Part shown: piece after piece, positions 11,531 to 22,468 of the stretch
Numbering within the stretch: position 1 is the stretch's first letter
Layout: each line of letters opens with the position of its first letter
NCBI GenBank assembly: GCA_903813345.2
Contig: CAIIXF020000005.1
Coordinates: forward strand, 32,989,375-33,053,374
DNA length: 64,000 bases
Direction: 5' to 3'
DNA from: Owenia fusiformis
Taxonomy: Eukaryota; Annelida; Polychaeta; Sabellida; Oweniidae
Made by a program: the position numbers and the translations under genes
The notes under the pieces: model-generated
The model's input: only the letters and a program-made list of their open reading frames with translations
What the model was told of the DNA's origin: nothing
Databases searched by the model: none

Positions 11531-11752
11531 GTGTGTTATTTTACAATACGTGTACGATTTTTCAAAAATTTTAGAGTTGGCTACTTAAAAGCATATTATT
11601 TCTTCTGATGACAACTTGGCTAGTGAGCAACCATTTTGAAAATGGTGGCCTTTCTGGTGTGTTGTTTTATGATATTTGCACTTCGTTTGTAAAAATGCCA
11701 GCCATTTCTATTCGATGGGATTCGCTACGCTTTGGCGTTGCAATTGTTCTGG

Positions 11753-14269
11753 TTAGTCACATGAGAAAAAGCAATTTTTGCTACACATTGATATTCACTT
11801 ATAAATTAATCTGTGATCCCAATGATAGATGATTGTTTCCTTTTTGAGAAACTTATATTTATACCTTGAGTACTGTATTCACATTTAGAGCCAATGCAAG
11901 TGTACTTGATACAATTACATCATGTAAAATGAAGTGTTATAATACAGTATACAAATTGTATTTTGCATTCAGTGTTCATAAAGATGTTCTATTATACTGC
12001 TGTATATACACACCATTTAGGATATTTCAAAGTGTAATTCCTTGGATAAATGTATCTTTCTTGACAATAATTGAAATGCTGTTTTCAAGACAGCTGTGAT
12101 ATGGAATGACATGTTCCTTCTCCAGACAGTAATCCTCAGATGATTAAAGGACATTTTATTCAGCAGAGCACTTTGACTGAAACTTAATGAATCCTAGTTC
12201 ACTCTCAACATCCGTTTTCCTAATCAATGTACACATTTACAGCATCAGACATATTACATGTTATGTATTTAAAATTGTTACATTGTGGACTTTGCATGCC
12301 CAAATATCCTCAGGTCATCTCAGGTTGCCTCAACATCAATTCTTAAAGTGTAAAATACCTTCATTATTCACAGGATTCATTCGATAAGGGAAATGTTATA
12401 GAGGTCTGTCAAGGGTTTGCTTTTAATGAAATGAATCAGTCTCAGTGTAAGAATAAGAATATGTAAAACTCCATAAAAGAATAAAGATGTCGCCCTGTGC
12501 TATTAAGCTAATTTTTCAGCCACTCAATCTCAGTGCATAGTTAGTTATCAACAGCTTTTGTTCGCGGAACAAATAGAGTAATGATGAGAAAACGTTTCTT
12601 TAGTAGAGCTATTCTTCAATTCCTGAACTCAGGGAATAGTTTAAATACTGAGAGATCAATAGTCATTTCTTGAGAGTTATCAATCACGTTCATGGATTGA
12701 TGTTTGATATCCTCTTATAAACTGGTTAATGGAAATATAATGTAACACCCAACCTGCCATATGATCACATTTCTAAATTATATTTCTCACTAAGTGATTT
12801 TTTATGAAACCTTTTATATCAATACCAATCTTTATGTACAGTGAACACTTGAGATGACCTTGGTCTAAATATATTTTATATCTTAATCAAAACTATTCTT
12901 GATTGTAGTGATATCTGAAATGTCTTGAAAGGAATTGACAAATGGATCAATTAGACTTATTTCTAAGATACCATGTCTTTTTACTTTGATTAAACTATAT
13001 AATTATGATAATGGTTCAATTGTTAATAGTGAGATATTTCCTATTTCTCTTTAGCTTTTTTATTTGAGCAACATTATGAATGGTTGGTGTCAACATTGAG
13101 TTCTTCCTTCATTAAAAGCTAAACTATCAGCATCAGTATATTTCATTTTCTTATAAAGATATGTAACGAGAAAGTTAACAACAATTGTTCAGAGCCATTT
13201 TGAATCATTTCCTCTACCATCAATGATGATCTTTGGTGAGACAATGAATTGATAATAATGCTTAAAGAAAAATATTTTTGAAAATAGATGTCAGGCAGTA
13301 TCATAGCAGATTATTTTACTATCCCATTGATAGATGTCAGTCTATCTTTGTGTGATGAGTAAAATATTACTTATCTCCAATAACGTTTCTAGGTTTAAGC
13401 CACATTAATTTGAATCCTCACAAAAAATTCATAAAATAAATCCATAAAATGGTGAAAATAAATACTTGTTGTTTGTTTGTCTAATTTCATTAGCCTTTAG
13501 CAATTATCAATGTTAATGAACCATATTTATTTTCAAGTATTGGAGAGAAACAGCATTCAAAAACAAAATATCTTTGTAACTTGTAATATAATATAATTTA
13601 TTTGGTAAATGCACTGTATATCATCTCTTATCAAATATGAATATTACTTTTCATTTATAATCCAAGTCTATTTTGGGCTTTCTCTATAAACTGACTGGAA
13701 TCTATATTGAATTGATGGGTGTCTATGTTCAGAGAATTGAGTACCAAAGTTGAATCACTTTTTTATTAGGTAAAACAGTATATTTTGGGGAAAGGTAAAA
13801 AAAATTTAATGGCTCAAGATTGTGTTGTTATCACATCGGTTCAATTTCTTGATTAATATAATTGGGTGTTATAAATTGTGTAAAGTATGCATTTCATGAG
13901 CCTATTTCTCTTGGATAATATCTACAGTACATCAAAGAATGCAACCAAACTAGTGCAGGTATATTGTTGGATTTTAATGTCTCCCAGAATACGAGTGCTT
14001 TGGTGAATGAATATTAAATGTTCCAAAAATTAAATCCTTTTTCATCATGATCTCCCTACGAGTAATTATTGAGGCATATTCATGAAAAGTAATCAAGCAT
14101 GTTATGAAAGAAGTTTCAACTGAAATTATCCTAATAACGTGAGTGTAATTTACAGTTTGTTAATACATTTTACTGTGACTTTGTTGACTCCTGATCATCA
14201 GACATTCTATTTAGATAATTTGTTAACTTGTTTTGTGCAGTCCATTATGTTGATGATTCAGTGATCAGC
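11753..14269. other. AT-rich non-coding stretch
   Basis: I see no gene, repeat or transposon end that I can support. ATG ATT-type chance frames around 11866 and 12187 look random in composition. A five-codon ATG frame ends at a GTAAGA site at 12447 and is too short to call. Confidence 0.5.
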
Positions 14270-15640
14270 TTATGAGTGGCTTTCAACTGACAATCTGTAG
14301 CATTGCCAGGATGAGGCAGACAAGTTGATTTTCTCCTCGATTTTTAACATCCCTCTCTCAGTGACGCTGTCAATGCCAAACTTTTATTGATTTTGAATCT
14401 TAAGTATCAATTTTTGCATTTTTTCAATACAATTGTGCATAATCTTGTCACCTAAGTGTTATCACTATGTTCTTCTATTGCCATCATCAAATAATTTAGT
14501 TCCTATTTTCAATGGTGTTTTACCTAACATTACGTTTATATTTCTGAAGAATAATTTATGTACATATTTATGTACAGTCAGTGAAATATTAACAATCAAA
14601 CTGGCATAATATACATAGTTAAGTTGTTTGGTGTTGAGCATAATGATTGGCTGCCCTAGAAAATCTCAATGATTATGTTGACACCCATTAAGACTTCTTG
14701 TTTTGTAATTTGGACTTTGGAAATATCAATTTTGCACACTACAGTGCCATTCATTTTGGCGGACACCTCTGTTATTTCATTTTGTCCTATCTTGATGACT
14801 TTTCCCAAATTTGAATTCTCAATCACCATTTTCATTGATTAAATGAGACAATGTGCTTCAAGGTTGATTGTCTTTATTGTCATTGAGAATATGTTTTCAA
14901 CATCAATGAGAGCAGTTAATTAAACTTAACACTTCCAATGAATTACTTGAAAAGGTCTTCGCAATATTTTTGTCATTTTTCACTATTTGATCTTTGGTTC
15001 TTCAGAAAGACAGCATTATCATTTGTTTACATCATTGCTGATTCTGCCATTAGTTGAAATGATTTTAATTTTATAATAGTTAATCTTGTGCAAATTCCAG
15101 CTTTTCAACTCTTCAGTTTGTTCTCAATTCGTTGGCTTGGCACTGTTATCATCAATTTGTAGAATCAGTTGTCTTCTTCAAATGAACAAATGAATGCTGA
15201 TCTAAAGAAGGTTGAAACAGTTCTGCTCAATTGGTTCATATCCAAGTATCTCATAAATCAGATTATTCAAGTGCAAAAGAGTTGGAAGCTATTTTACAAG
15301 TTGTTAAGATAACGCCAAGCCAATTCAAAATCTTGCATTTACTGTGCCATGTGTGGTTAACTATGTTAGAGTTGTTGTATAGGTTTGTCAATCAAATGCG
15401 ATAGACATCCATTTAAAACACCTCTAGAACAATCATTGATAATAATTTGTACATTTGCTTTAAGAAGCCATTCCTGGATGGAATATGTAGCTAATGGTAT
15501 TAATCTCAATTTGAATGTTTTGACTACCAAGAAAGATAAAAATGATGAAAAGTTCTCCAAGGTTAGAGTAACGTCATCTAATATTATGCTTCTCTTGATG
15601 TTTCCCAACTGAAACTCTAAACATGCATCCACAAAATGGA
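14270..15640 (-). pseudogene. decayed coding sequence, minus strand, unknown family
   Basis: Several open pieces with ordinary protein composition lie in a row on the minus strand, separated by stops and frame changes. An 88-codon ATG frame at 15366-15632 includes DDVTLTLENFSSFLSFLVVK and YSIQEWLLKANVQIIINDCS. Broken pieces near 15000-15180 include EELKSWNLHKINYYKIKIIS. A 59-codon ATG frame at 14656-14835 includes GKVIKIGQNEITEVSAKMNG and KIDISKVQITKQEVLMGVN. A tail ending at 14270-14272 includes VTERGMLKIEEKINLSASSW. Together this looks like one long intron-poor coding region, a retrocopy or transposon gene, that has lost its frame. I do not recognise the family. The plus strand at 15175-15310 has an open piece that faintly recalls LINE reverse transcriptase, but it is not convincing. 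A real multi-exon minus-strand gene cannot be excluded. Confidence 0.3.
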
Positions 15641-15686
15641 ATTACCAATATTATGCACTTTAAAAGGTTGAAAAAAGCATTTTATT

Positions 15687-15735
15687 ATGATAACCAAAAC
15701 AACAAAAGATCTTGTAAAACAACCAAGAAACAAGG
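15687..15735 (+). CDS. candidate alternative first exon (phase 1)
   Basis: An ATG with A at -3 opens 16 codons plus one base (G), ending at AAG G|GTGAGC with the GT at 15736-15737. The peptide is MITKTTKDLVKQPRNK, which is basic and hydrophilic. Exit phase and final base agree with the exons at 18254, 31379 and 36088, so it could join the same downstream exon. The donor is GTGAGC rather than GTAAGT. One short open frame of this size could easily be chance, so the call rests on the series. Function unknown. Confidence 0.3.
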
Positions 15736-15739
15736 GTGA

Positions 15740-17039
15740 GCACAATCAACACAATTGATACAAGTCAGACATATATAAACATGAAATCAAGCTCATGTTA
15801 TACATGGGAACTTGCTTCTTGTTTTATATTGAGTCATCACGTTGTCTATATTGTTGTCATTCTGGACTATTGCATTTTAGTCTATCATATTAGTTTATCG
15901 CATTTTACTGTCACCCAATATTCCTTTTATAGCTATCCTAAAATGATAGCTACTTACTACACTTCAAAGGCCACCGAAGCTTTTAAGGGGCATTAGATTC
16001 CCCTGAAGATTTCTTAATAAGAATAAACATGAAAGGTTCATATATATGAAAATTATGTCATGTATTCTCTGTAAAAATAGCTTTTGTTGTACTGTTTCAA
16101 TTAACTGTCAAGAGATTAGAAAATTTGATGACAGGTATATGGTGATCAATTTCTGTTTTTGAGATTTTTGAGAAATTAGGATAAATTGATTTTGTAATTT
16201 GTATTTCTTTTTTTTCATTGTTTTCTAGATTCTAGTTCAACACTTTGATTATTGAATTGTTACATTTGTATTTTGTTTTCCTGATATTTTCTAATGGCTA
16301 AAAACAATTTAAACCATGGCTTATGTTAGTTGATAGAACAACATGGAATAATAACACTTGTAATACATGTATTATCTTAAATTGGTAGAAAGATTACAAA
16401 GTGAACTAGTTACGGAAAAGCACTTATGAAGTGATTAGATTAAAAGTGCTCTCATCTGACAAGAACTCACTTACTTGACTTGATAATTTCATTAGCACAG
16501 ATTGTAGATTACCCTGACCTACATTTGTTTTGCAATGTTGTGATTCTGTTTGATGTGTGGTTCTCTAAGGTACTCTAATCAGAATTGATAAAAGCAAACA
16601 AAGCAAAAGGTCCATAAAAATGTGAAAATGGATTATGAGCAGAAAATCTAAGGCATAAAAAATGTTGTGTTGGTTCACTGAAAATATGGAATAAAGAATT
16701 TTTTATATTACAATGGTGCCACGTGGTTTAGTTCAATGGTCACTCAGGACTCCCATAGTTATAACTCATTAGTTCTTTAGATTATCTTAGTAATAACATA
16801 TTAGCCAATAACACAAAACCATGACATTCCAACTGTGTGCACCCGACAACAAATGGTGCCATTTTTTAAAATATAGAATTATCATGCACTGTTGTTATGG
16901 CAACCTCTAGCTTCAGAGAATATCTGGCTGGATATACAAATCAATGTTTTGAGAAATAATCATGTCTTGCTAGTCTTAACTTAAAAGTTGAATTCCCCTG
17001 ATTACATATTGGAACAAAAATATATTTCCTTTTTAGTAT
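15740..17039. other. AT-rich non-coding stretch
   Basis: I see nothing supportable beyond AT-rich sequence. It is a putative intron of the first-exon series. Confidence 0.4.
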
Positions 17040-17437
17040 GAGTTCATCCCGGGGGGTTCACTCCAATATACCTCTTAATACCTATGTGCCGTGCCAAAGA
17101 CCCCCTTTTTTAGCATTTTTTCCATGTAAATTTCCTCTCAAGATTGAAAGTTTCCATGTATACTTCCTCTCTGACTTATAAAAGGGAGTAAATTTCCTGA
17201 AATATTGGAGTATACCTATAAAATCAACTTTTTAGGTGATTTTACCTAGACATGGCCAACTGATTTTACCAATTTATTACCATTATTTGTAGAAAAACTG
17301 ATTTTTTGCTTAACAAAGGCTCTCCAACAAATTTTCCATGTCTTTTTCCTCTCAGATTGGCCAGCTTCCATGGTTTATGCCCTAAGCCAAAATTGCCCCT
17401 GATGCCCATGCCTACCCAAATTATTTGGGAGTTCATC
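17040..17437 (+). mobile_element. non-autonomous element flanked by 9 bp direct repeats
   Basis: GAGTTCATC occurs at 17040-17048 and again at 17429-17437, bracketing about 380 bp that is more GC-rich and lower in complexity than its surroundings. The inside begins CCGGGGGGTTCACTCC, has GTGCCGTGCCAAAGACCCCC, and contains repeated TTCCATGTxxxxTTCCTCTC blocks at 17128, 17151 and 17333. A 9 bp duplication would fit a Mutator-like insertion, but the ends are not clear inverted repeats, so the class stays open. Confidence 0.45.
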
Positions 17438-18150
17438 TAGGGTTATTTTACTCTATTCAAACCAATTTGAAATAGGCCTAAATGGAATTTAAAGATAATG
17501 AGTACATTTCTCTAACAGCAATGGTTGTATTGAACATACCCAGGATTGATAGAACATAAGAAGGGATAATCATGAAAGTGATATCTCTTGCTATGGGCTA
17601 AAACATATGTTCTTGGGATTTTCAAGCCTATAGGCTGAAACTTTTCAAAGGTCTGTGATTCAACAGAGATATGGTTACAAAAAATTACTTTGAGCTGTTT
17701 TCTTAACACTTGCTTGATTAGAAAACGATATTGGGTAGAATTTGAAACATATTATTCAACCCCAGCGAAACATGGGGTAAAGAAAATATGCCTTGCCGTC
17801 AAGTGTAGGTATTTTTAGCAGAAGTAGAAACGTTAAACTTCTTCTGCTGATTGGCATTTTGAATGGAAACCGCCATTAAGATATTGGCCATTGATTTTAG
17901 ACAGTGCAATTTATTCATAGTCAGCAATTAAAATAGATGGGTGAAAAATATTTGATTAAAGAGCCTTATTATTGGATTATTATAGCCAAGCGCACGGATC
18001 TATAAATTTGATCTATTGAGATGATGCTGAAAAGTTGCTGCCTATATAGGGGATGTAACATAACAATACTCATTTAAACCAGTGATCTGCGGATAAGTAC
18101 TGCCTTTGAATTTAGAGATTAAGTTGCATTGTCATTTCATGCTGCACAAT
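17438..18150. other. AT-rich non-coding stretch
   Basis: I see no gene or repeat here. It lies upstream of the candidate promoter of the exon at 18254. Confidence 0.4.
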
Positions 18151-18200
18151 GCATTAGACAGGGTATATATTATCTGCATTAGACAGAGTATATATTATAT
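18151..18200 (+). promoter_or_regulatory. duplicated TATA-like segment upstream of exon 18254
   Basis: A 25 bp unit beginning GCATTAGACAG and containing GTATATATTAT is repeated twice (18151-18175 and 18176-18200). The second TATA-like string lies about 55 bases before the ATG at 18254, a plausible distance for a core promoter with a short leader. In AT-rich DNA this is weak evidence on its own. Confidence 0.3.
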
Positions 18201-18253
18201 AGGGAATAAGGTCTCCTTACCACTAAAAAGCATTACAAAAATAATAACACAAA

Positions 18254-18320
18254 ATGAACCACGTGGATTTTTCAAACTGGGTGCATATGATCACCAAACT
18301 CATGACACCTGCAAAGAAAG
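18254..18320 (+). CDS. alternative first exon, NWxxxITKLMT type (phase 1)
   Basis: An ATG (A at -3) opens 22 codons plus one base (G), ending at AAG|GTAAGAG. The C-terminal part is NWVHMITKLMTPAKK. It aligns with the exon at 52896-52953, 34 kb downstream: both have D, F/L, N-W, then ITKLMT, then KK, and both leave the codon after one base. At DNA level the pair differs at the third bases of the conserved Asn, Thr and Leu codons (AAC/AAT, ACC/ACT, CTC/CTT), the pattern expected if the peptide is under selection. I therefore treat both as real duplicated first exons of one gene. The peptide is probably an amphipathic, basic helix. The gene is unidentified because the common downstream exon is outside the window. 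A duplicated TATA-like segment lies just upstream. Confidence 0.6.
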
Positions 18321-20441
18321 GTAAGAGTTGTCTTGCAATGATATTAATGTCAACTGATGATAACATTTGACACATTTTCGTCAGATTCTTGCTTTTTTCT
18401 TTTTTGTGCCATTTTAGTAATTAGTACATTTTGTCAGATTTGGAGAACTTGATGCAAAAAAAGAAACAAGTGACTGACAATACCTTTTTCCAAAACAGGT
18501 TTGACTAAGGCACAAAAACTCATAAGCTTTAGAGTTATAGTATTTTAGACAGTTAATACCAATAGGCAACCCTGCAGGCAATTACATAATGATATATAGT
18601 GCCAATAACTAACAATGCTCTGAATAGATAGTGGAACGAGTACCAATTATCATTAAGGATATATGGTATTAGGAGTTTATTGACACAATCTCTATCTTCC
18701 AGTTTTCACAAGGAAACTTAATTGTGAAAACAACCATATACTGCCAGCAAACGTCATTAACAGTATGACGTAAAATAAATGAATCCAACAGATGAATTTA
18801 ACTTCTCAAATATATGGATTATCGATTTGGAAAACATTGATCTCTGAAATTCTTGAAATAACATTCTCACTAACATCAATGTTTATGTAATGCTATTCAA
18901 AGGCTGCAATATCAAAGAAAGATATGTTCTCACATTGCTATATGATCATGCACATAAATGTTATCACCTCATTCAAAATGAATGATGAGGCCATATGTTG
19001 CTTCATAAAAATGTGCATTATTTGCAGTAGTAGGCTATATATCCTACCTATTTTGTATGAATACTATGGAATGTGCAAGATATAAATTGTTGATTAAGTT
19101 CATTTACATTTGTATGTTTTCACTATTTCAATGTTGCCATATGTGCAAAACAGCAGGTTGTGGTTCAAACATGAGGGGCTGTGAGTTTGTAAGATCTTAG
19201 AATTTATCCAGATTCATTTTAACTATAGGGATAAATTTTTGGATTATTGATCCAGATAAATATTTGGTGAATTGATACCATCCTACGACTTTTGGGGAAT
19301 CCCCAAGATTTATCCAAACTACATTGGAATTTGAATAAATGTTATCCAAAAGTTAATGAATCTATGAAGTTGGATTGAGATAAGGATAAGATTTATTCTT
19401 GAAGATTGTTTGAATTCACCAGTATTAGGATAAATTCCAGGATTTAATCCCATAATGCATCATAACTATGGAAACATTTTTCCGGATGAGATTGGATAAT
19501 ACAAAATCATGGCCCCAGGTAATAGTTGAGAAGCATGCAACACCCACATAAACGGAAATTGATATTTATTGTACAAAATATGCAAACGGATGCACAGTAA
19601 ATAATTGTGAAATAGGTGCATCATGTGCATTCATTATATATGCCTGTTTCAAACAATGTAAATAAGTTAAATTCAAAACTATTGATCAATCAAAGATGGA
19701 TCATTGATTAACCAAAGTGAAAATATTTAACAGATAAATGTCGGAACTTGTGATCTTGTATGGGCACATTAAACAATGTTTCCCCATTTTAAGCACGAAG
19801 CAGGCTTATAATTGGTGTCAAAAAGTTTTGCTTATGTGAGGACCAACTAATGCTTTGTTTGTCACACATTCTACATCTAAGATATGAAGCTTTCATTTCT
19901 TCTTAGGATTATCATTGATGCCATCTGTATGTTTAGAGTTGGATGTTATGTGCTGCTCTATGATTGATGAAGTGAATTATAAAGAAAAATTGACATAGAA
20001 TAAAGGTCTAATCCAAGGCAAACATAAACCATTGATCAATATAGAATCAGAGATGAATTATATGTCAAGCCTAATGGTATCTAGGTAACTGTTTATCTAA
20101 GTAAATGAATTGATGGAGAAATTGATTTGGACAACATTGCAACATTATTCCAGCCATATTGAGAACTTTTTTTGTTACTTTGCTTTTTTAATTAGTAGCT
20201 TTTTAAACTTGCTCTTTGGGGCTTTTCATTTCTAATTTGTGTATAGTAAAAGCAACTGCCATTGGTTCACAAAAATCACACTTCATTAATACATTTTTCA
20301 AATCAAATGGGAAATTATCTTTTCTGATAGGATTATAGCACTTTTGTTCTTGAATTTACATTTGAAGGTTATGGTACAGCTTCCTTGATTTTGGTTTCTC
20401 CATACTTATTCTTATATAGCATCTTATATTTATTCAGTATT
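18321..20441. other. AT-rich intron-like stretch
   Basis: I see no gene. The region 19190-19500 is dense in GGATAAAT and ATTTATCC-type strings on both strands (19205, 19229, 19307, 19340, 19384 and 19428, for example), suggesting an old, degraded inverted or tandem repeat, but I cannot define a unit. Confidence 0.4.
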
Positions 20442-20645
20442 TTTTTCAACTTGCTTCAAATTGACCGAATTGTTTTTTCAAATAATGTACAAGTTCTCAG
20501 AAGTTCAAATCTGACTTAAGATTTGAGATTACACCTTCAATGACCTTTTCAGGTTCAAAAAGGTCTTTTTCGACTTGCTTCAAATTGATCAATTTTTATT
20601 TTCAAAATCATCTACAAGTTCTCAGAAATTCAAATTTGACTTATT
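20442..20645 (+). repeat. partial tandem duplication, about 123 bp period
   Basis: Copy 1 from 20442 and copy 2 from 20565 both start TTTTTC(A/G)ACTTGCTTCA and continue with TACAAGTTCTCAGAA(G/A)TTCA and a CTTA/CTTATT end. Copy 1 includes a spacer with the hairpin GACCTTTT...AAAAGGTC. The duplication is diverged, so it is old. Confidence 0.7.
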
Positions 20646-20977
20646 GTGAGCAACTAGGTGGTGACATTTTGTCATGTTAATGCCTTGTTTAAGTTATGTT
20701 TGTGTTTCAAACATAGCTTATATGTGTTCCCATTATCCAATGAATCTAGATTTGTTGCAGTATTAAGTGTGACAGGCTGAAACAAAATACTATTAAACCA
20801 AATCCCTCAGTAACGAAATGCCATTTATTTAGAAGAGTCCTCTATCAAACTAATACATCTAGAATAACATTGCAACATTATTAGGATTGAAATAGTTTTT
20901 CTGGATGTCAGAAGAATATTGATATGTGGTTTCATATTTTCTATTCAAACATGACCGTGCTCTATTCGAATTTCTCA

Positions 20978-21075
20978 ACCAATCAGAATGCAGCATAGCC
21001 AATATAGAACGTTCTCTAATTCTCTATTCTCATGCTCTATTCAATCTGCAAGTTGCATTGTTTTGAGTGACGTCA
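20978..21075 (+). promoter_or_regulatory. promoter-like pair: CCAAT box and CRE palindrome
   Basis: ACCAATCAGA at 20978-20987 is a full NF-Y type CCAAT box. TGACGTCA at 21068-21075 is a full CREB/ATF palindrome. An ATG follows at 21157. This spacing is promoter-like. However, CTCTATTC/AGAACG repeats around it and the palindrome just downstream suggest that the region may be a transposon end carrying such motifs. Confidence 0.35.
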
Positions 21076-21156
21076 CATCTCAGCTGCACATCTGGGGCTC
21101 TGTTCGGGGATAGCTGTTATTTTTACTCCCTCCGTAACTACTGTAACTATTTAACT

Positions 21157-21261
21157 ATGGCTGACTTCAAGTTTATACACCGTATAAAATCTAAAACGGG
21201 GAGTAGAATAGAACAGCCCAAACAAATTCTAAAATTTTTCCGGCCGACTTCAGAATCTTAA
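21157..21261 (+). CDS. 34-codon small open frame below promoter-like motifs
   Basis: An ATG in good context (ACTATGG) opens a 34-codon frame beginning MADFKFIHRIKSKTGSRIEQ and ending PKQILKFFRPTSES. The peptide is basic, and its tail PKQILKFF resembles a PCNA-interacting motif without the leading Gln. Such tails also sit at the N-terminus of some transposases. No donor lies before the stop, so this is either a small protein, the remnant first segment of a transposase, or chance. It ends 70 bases before the long palindrome at 21331. Confidence 0.25.
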   Translation: MADFKFIHRIKSKTGSRIEQPKQILKFFRPTSES

Positions 21262-21330
21262 CAGCATGCGTATTCTTCCTTCATGCCCGTTCCACAGACA
21301 CTGCTTTTACTAATTTTTATGTTTGAATCA

Positions 21331-21487
21331 GAATAAATAATGATAGGCCATTCAATATGGTGAAATTCAGCACTCGTTGGACAGAATGTTAGTACAAATG
21401 CACTCACCTTCGCATCGTGTTTGTACAACATTCTGTCCCAACTCGTGCTGAATTTCACCATATTGAATGGCCTATCATTATTTATTC
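21331..21487. mobile_element. near-perfect 157 bp palindrome (foldback element)
   Basis: Two arms of about 70 bp run from GAATAAATAATGATAGGCC at the left to GGCCTATCATTATTTATTC at the right. They have only a few mismatches and a loop of about 20 bases around 21400-21420. The arms include GTGAAATTCAGCAC and GACAGAATGTT. Such near-identity of arms points to recent origin or gene conversion. It encodes nothing. It may be a foldback MITE or the terminal part of a larger element that includes the upstream promoter-like region. Confidence 0.8.
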
Positions 21488-21489
21488 CT

Positions 21490-22466
21490 TAATCATCACA
21501 GGGTGGCTGATTAATGACAGGGTACAGTGAAATATTGGAAAATTGAAAAAATGATTGAATGTTTTTTATGAAGCTTGTTTTGTTTTCCTTGGTATTGACA
21601 ACATATAAAGAGTATTTATGATCAATTTAGATTATTTCATTATAATGTGCATTACATCTGAGTTAATATTGAATATAGAGGTTGGTGTCCTCTGTTTTTT
21701 TAGTGTTGCCATATGTTTCTGAATGGAAGTACTGTATTCTACGTTAATTTTATAAATTTTGAGAAATCACAATTTCGTAGCTATTTATTGATGCGATTTC
21801 ACAAATTTAATCTATATACCTTATTTACAGTCATTGCACCTTCCCTATGTCATATTTTGGATAAGATTTACAATTTACTAGTTCTTGGTCAAGTTGGCGT
21901 GGCATGCTGCACTCTCAACCTCTATTCCATTGTCATTTTTTTGGGGTTTAGTTGTTGCTAGTTTCCGATTTATCTCCCAATTACACTGGATGAATGTTTT
22001 ACACGAATAAAACACATTGAAGTCCAAGGTAATAACAAATCCCCTGGGATTTAAATGTCAAATTTCACGACAATTGTTTTTTTAGCAAAACTAAATCGCC
22101 CACGAAAAATACCGGGAGTACAGTAGTTACATTTTTTGTACAAGACGAAATATTGATCAAATACCACTGAATTACTCCTGACATTTGAGAACTGTGATGC
22201 CATCAACTAATACACTTGATGTTTTTGCTCATAACATTGGTTATCCCAAATTAATATATTTGCCTGGCATTCCTTTTTTATGGAAAAAGCTAAAGGGTAT
22301 CTGTTCAAACAGTGTACATGTGCAATATGATTGTTTTTCTACATTTACTATATTGGAAATATATCAGGTTTCCTCCGAGGGTCTGTTCTGTAAATATTAG
22401 TGGGTTATCTGAAGGATAAATAGTATTGATCCCCGTGATACACTTCACACTGTTCCAAGATATACT
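21490..22466. other. AT-rich non-coding stretch
   Basis: I see no gene or repeat. Open frames at 21713 and 22185 (+) have chance-like composition. Confidence 0.4.
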
Positions 22467-22468
22467 TA

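Larger units (their letters stand above)
10446..11752 (+). mobile_element. Helitron/HINE-like non-autonomous element, copy H1
   Basis: The 5' end carries a hairpin at 10450-10478 (TATCCCATCGAAC ... GTTCGGAGGGATA). It is followed by a (CCGT)n tract at 10489-10553 and then about seven diverged tandem copies of a 140-150 bp unit up to about 11530. The unit contains AAAATGGCCGCCATTTT-type blocks and AGTAGTGGAGCGATTTTGTT. The 3' end has TTCGATGGGAT (11711-11721), an exact inverse of 10451-10461, then a hairpin GCTACGC TTTG GCGTTGC, seven bases, and CTGG|TT. A 3' hairpin shortly before CTRR is the hallmark of Helitrons; subterminal inverted repeats, a microsatellite and internal tandem repeats are typical of HINE/'pearl' elements. 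There is no Rep/helicase gene, so it depends on a helper elsewhere. Frames inside are repeats, not genes. Confidence 0.75.

Noticed and set aside
15385-15612. 75-codon plus-strand frame
   Set aside because: It overlaps a longer minus-strand frame of the decayed coding region. A faint reverse-transcriptase resemblance just upstream (15185-15310) was not consistent enough to call.
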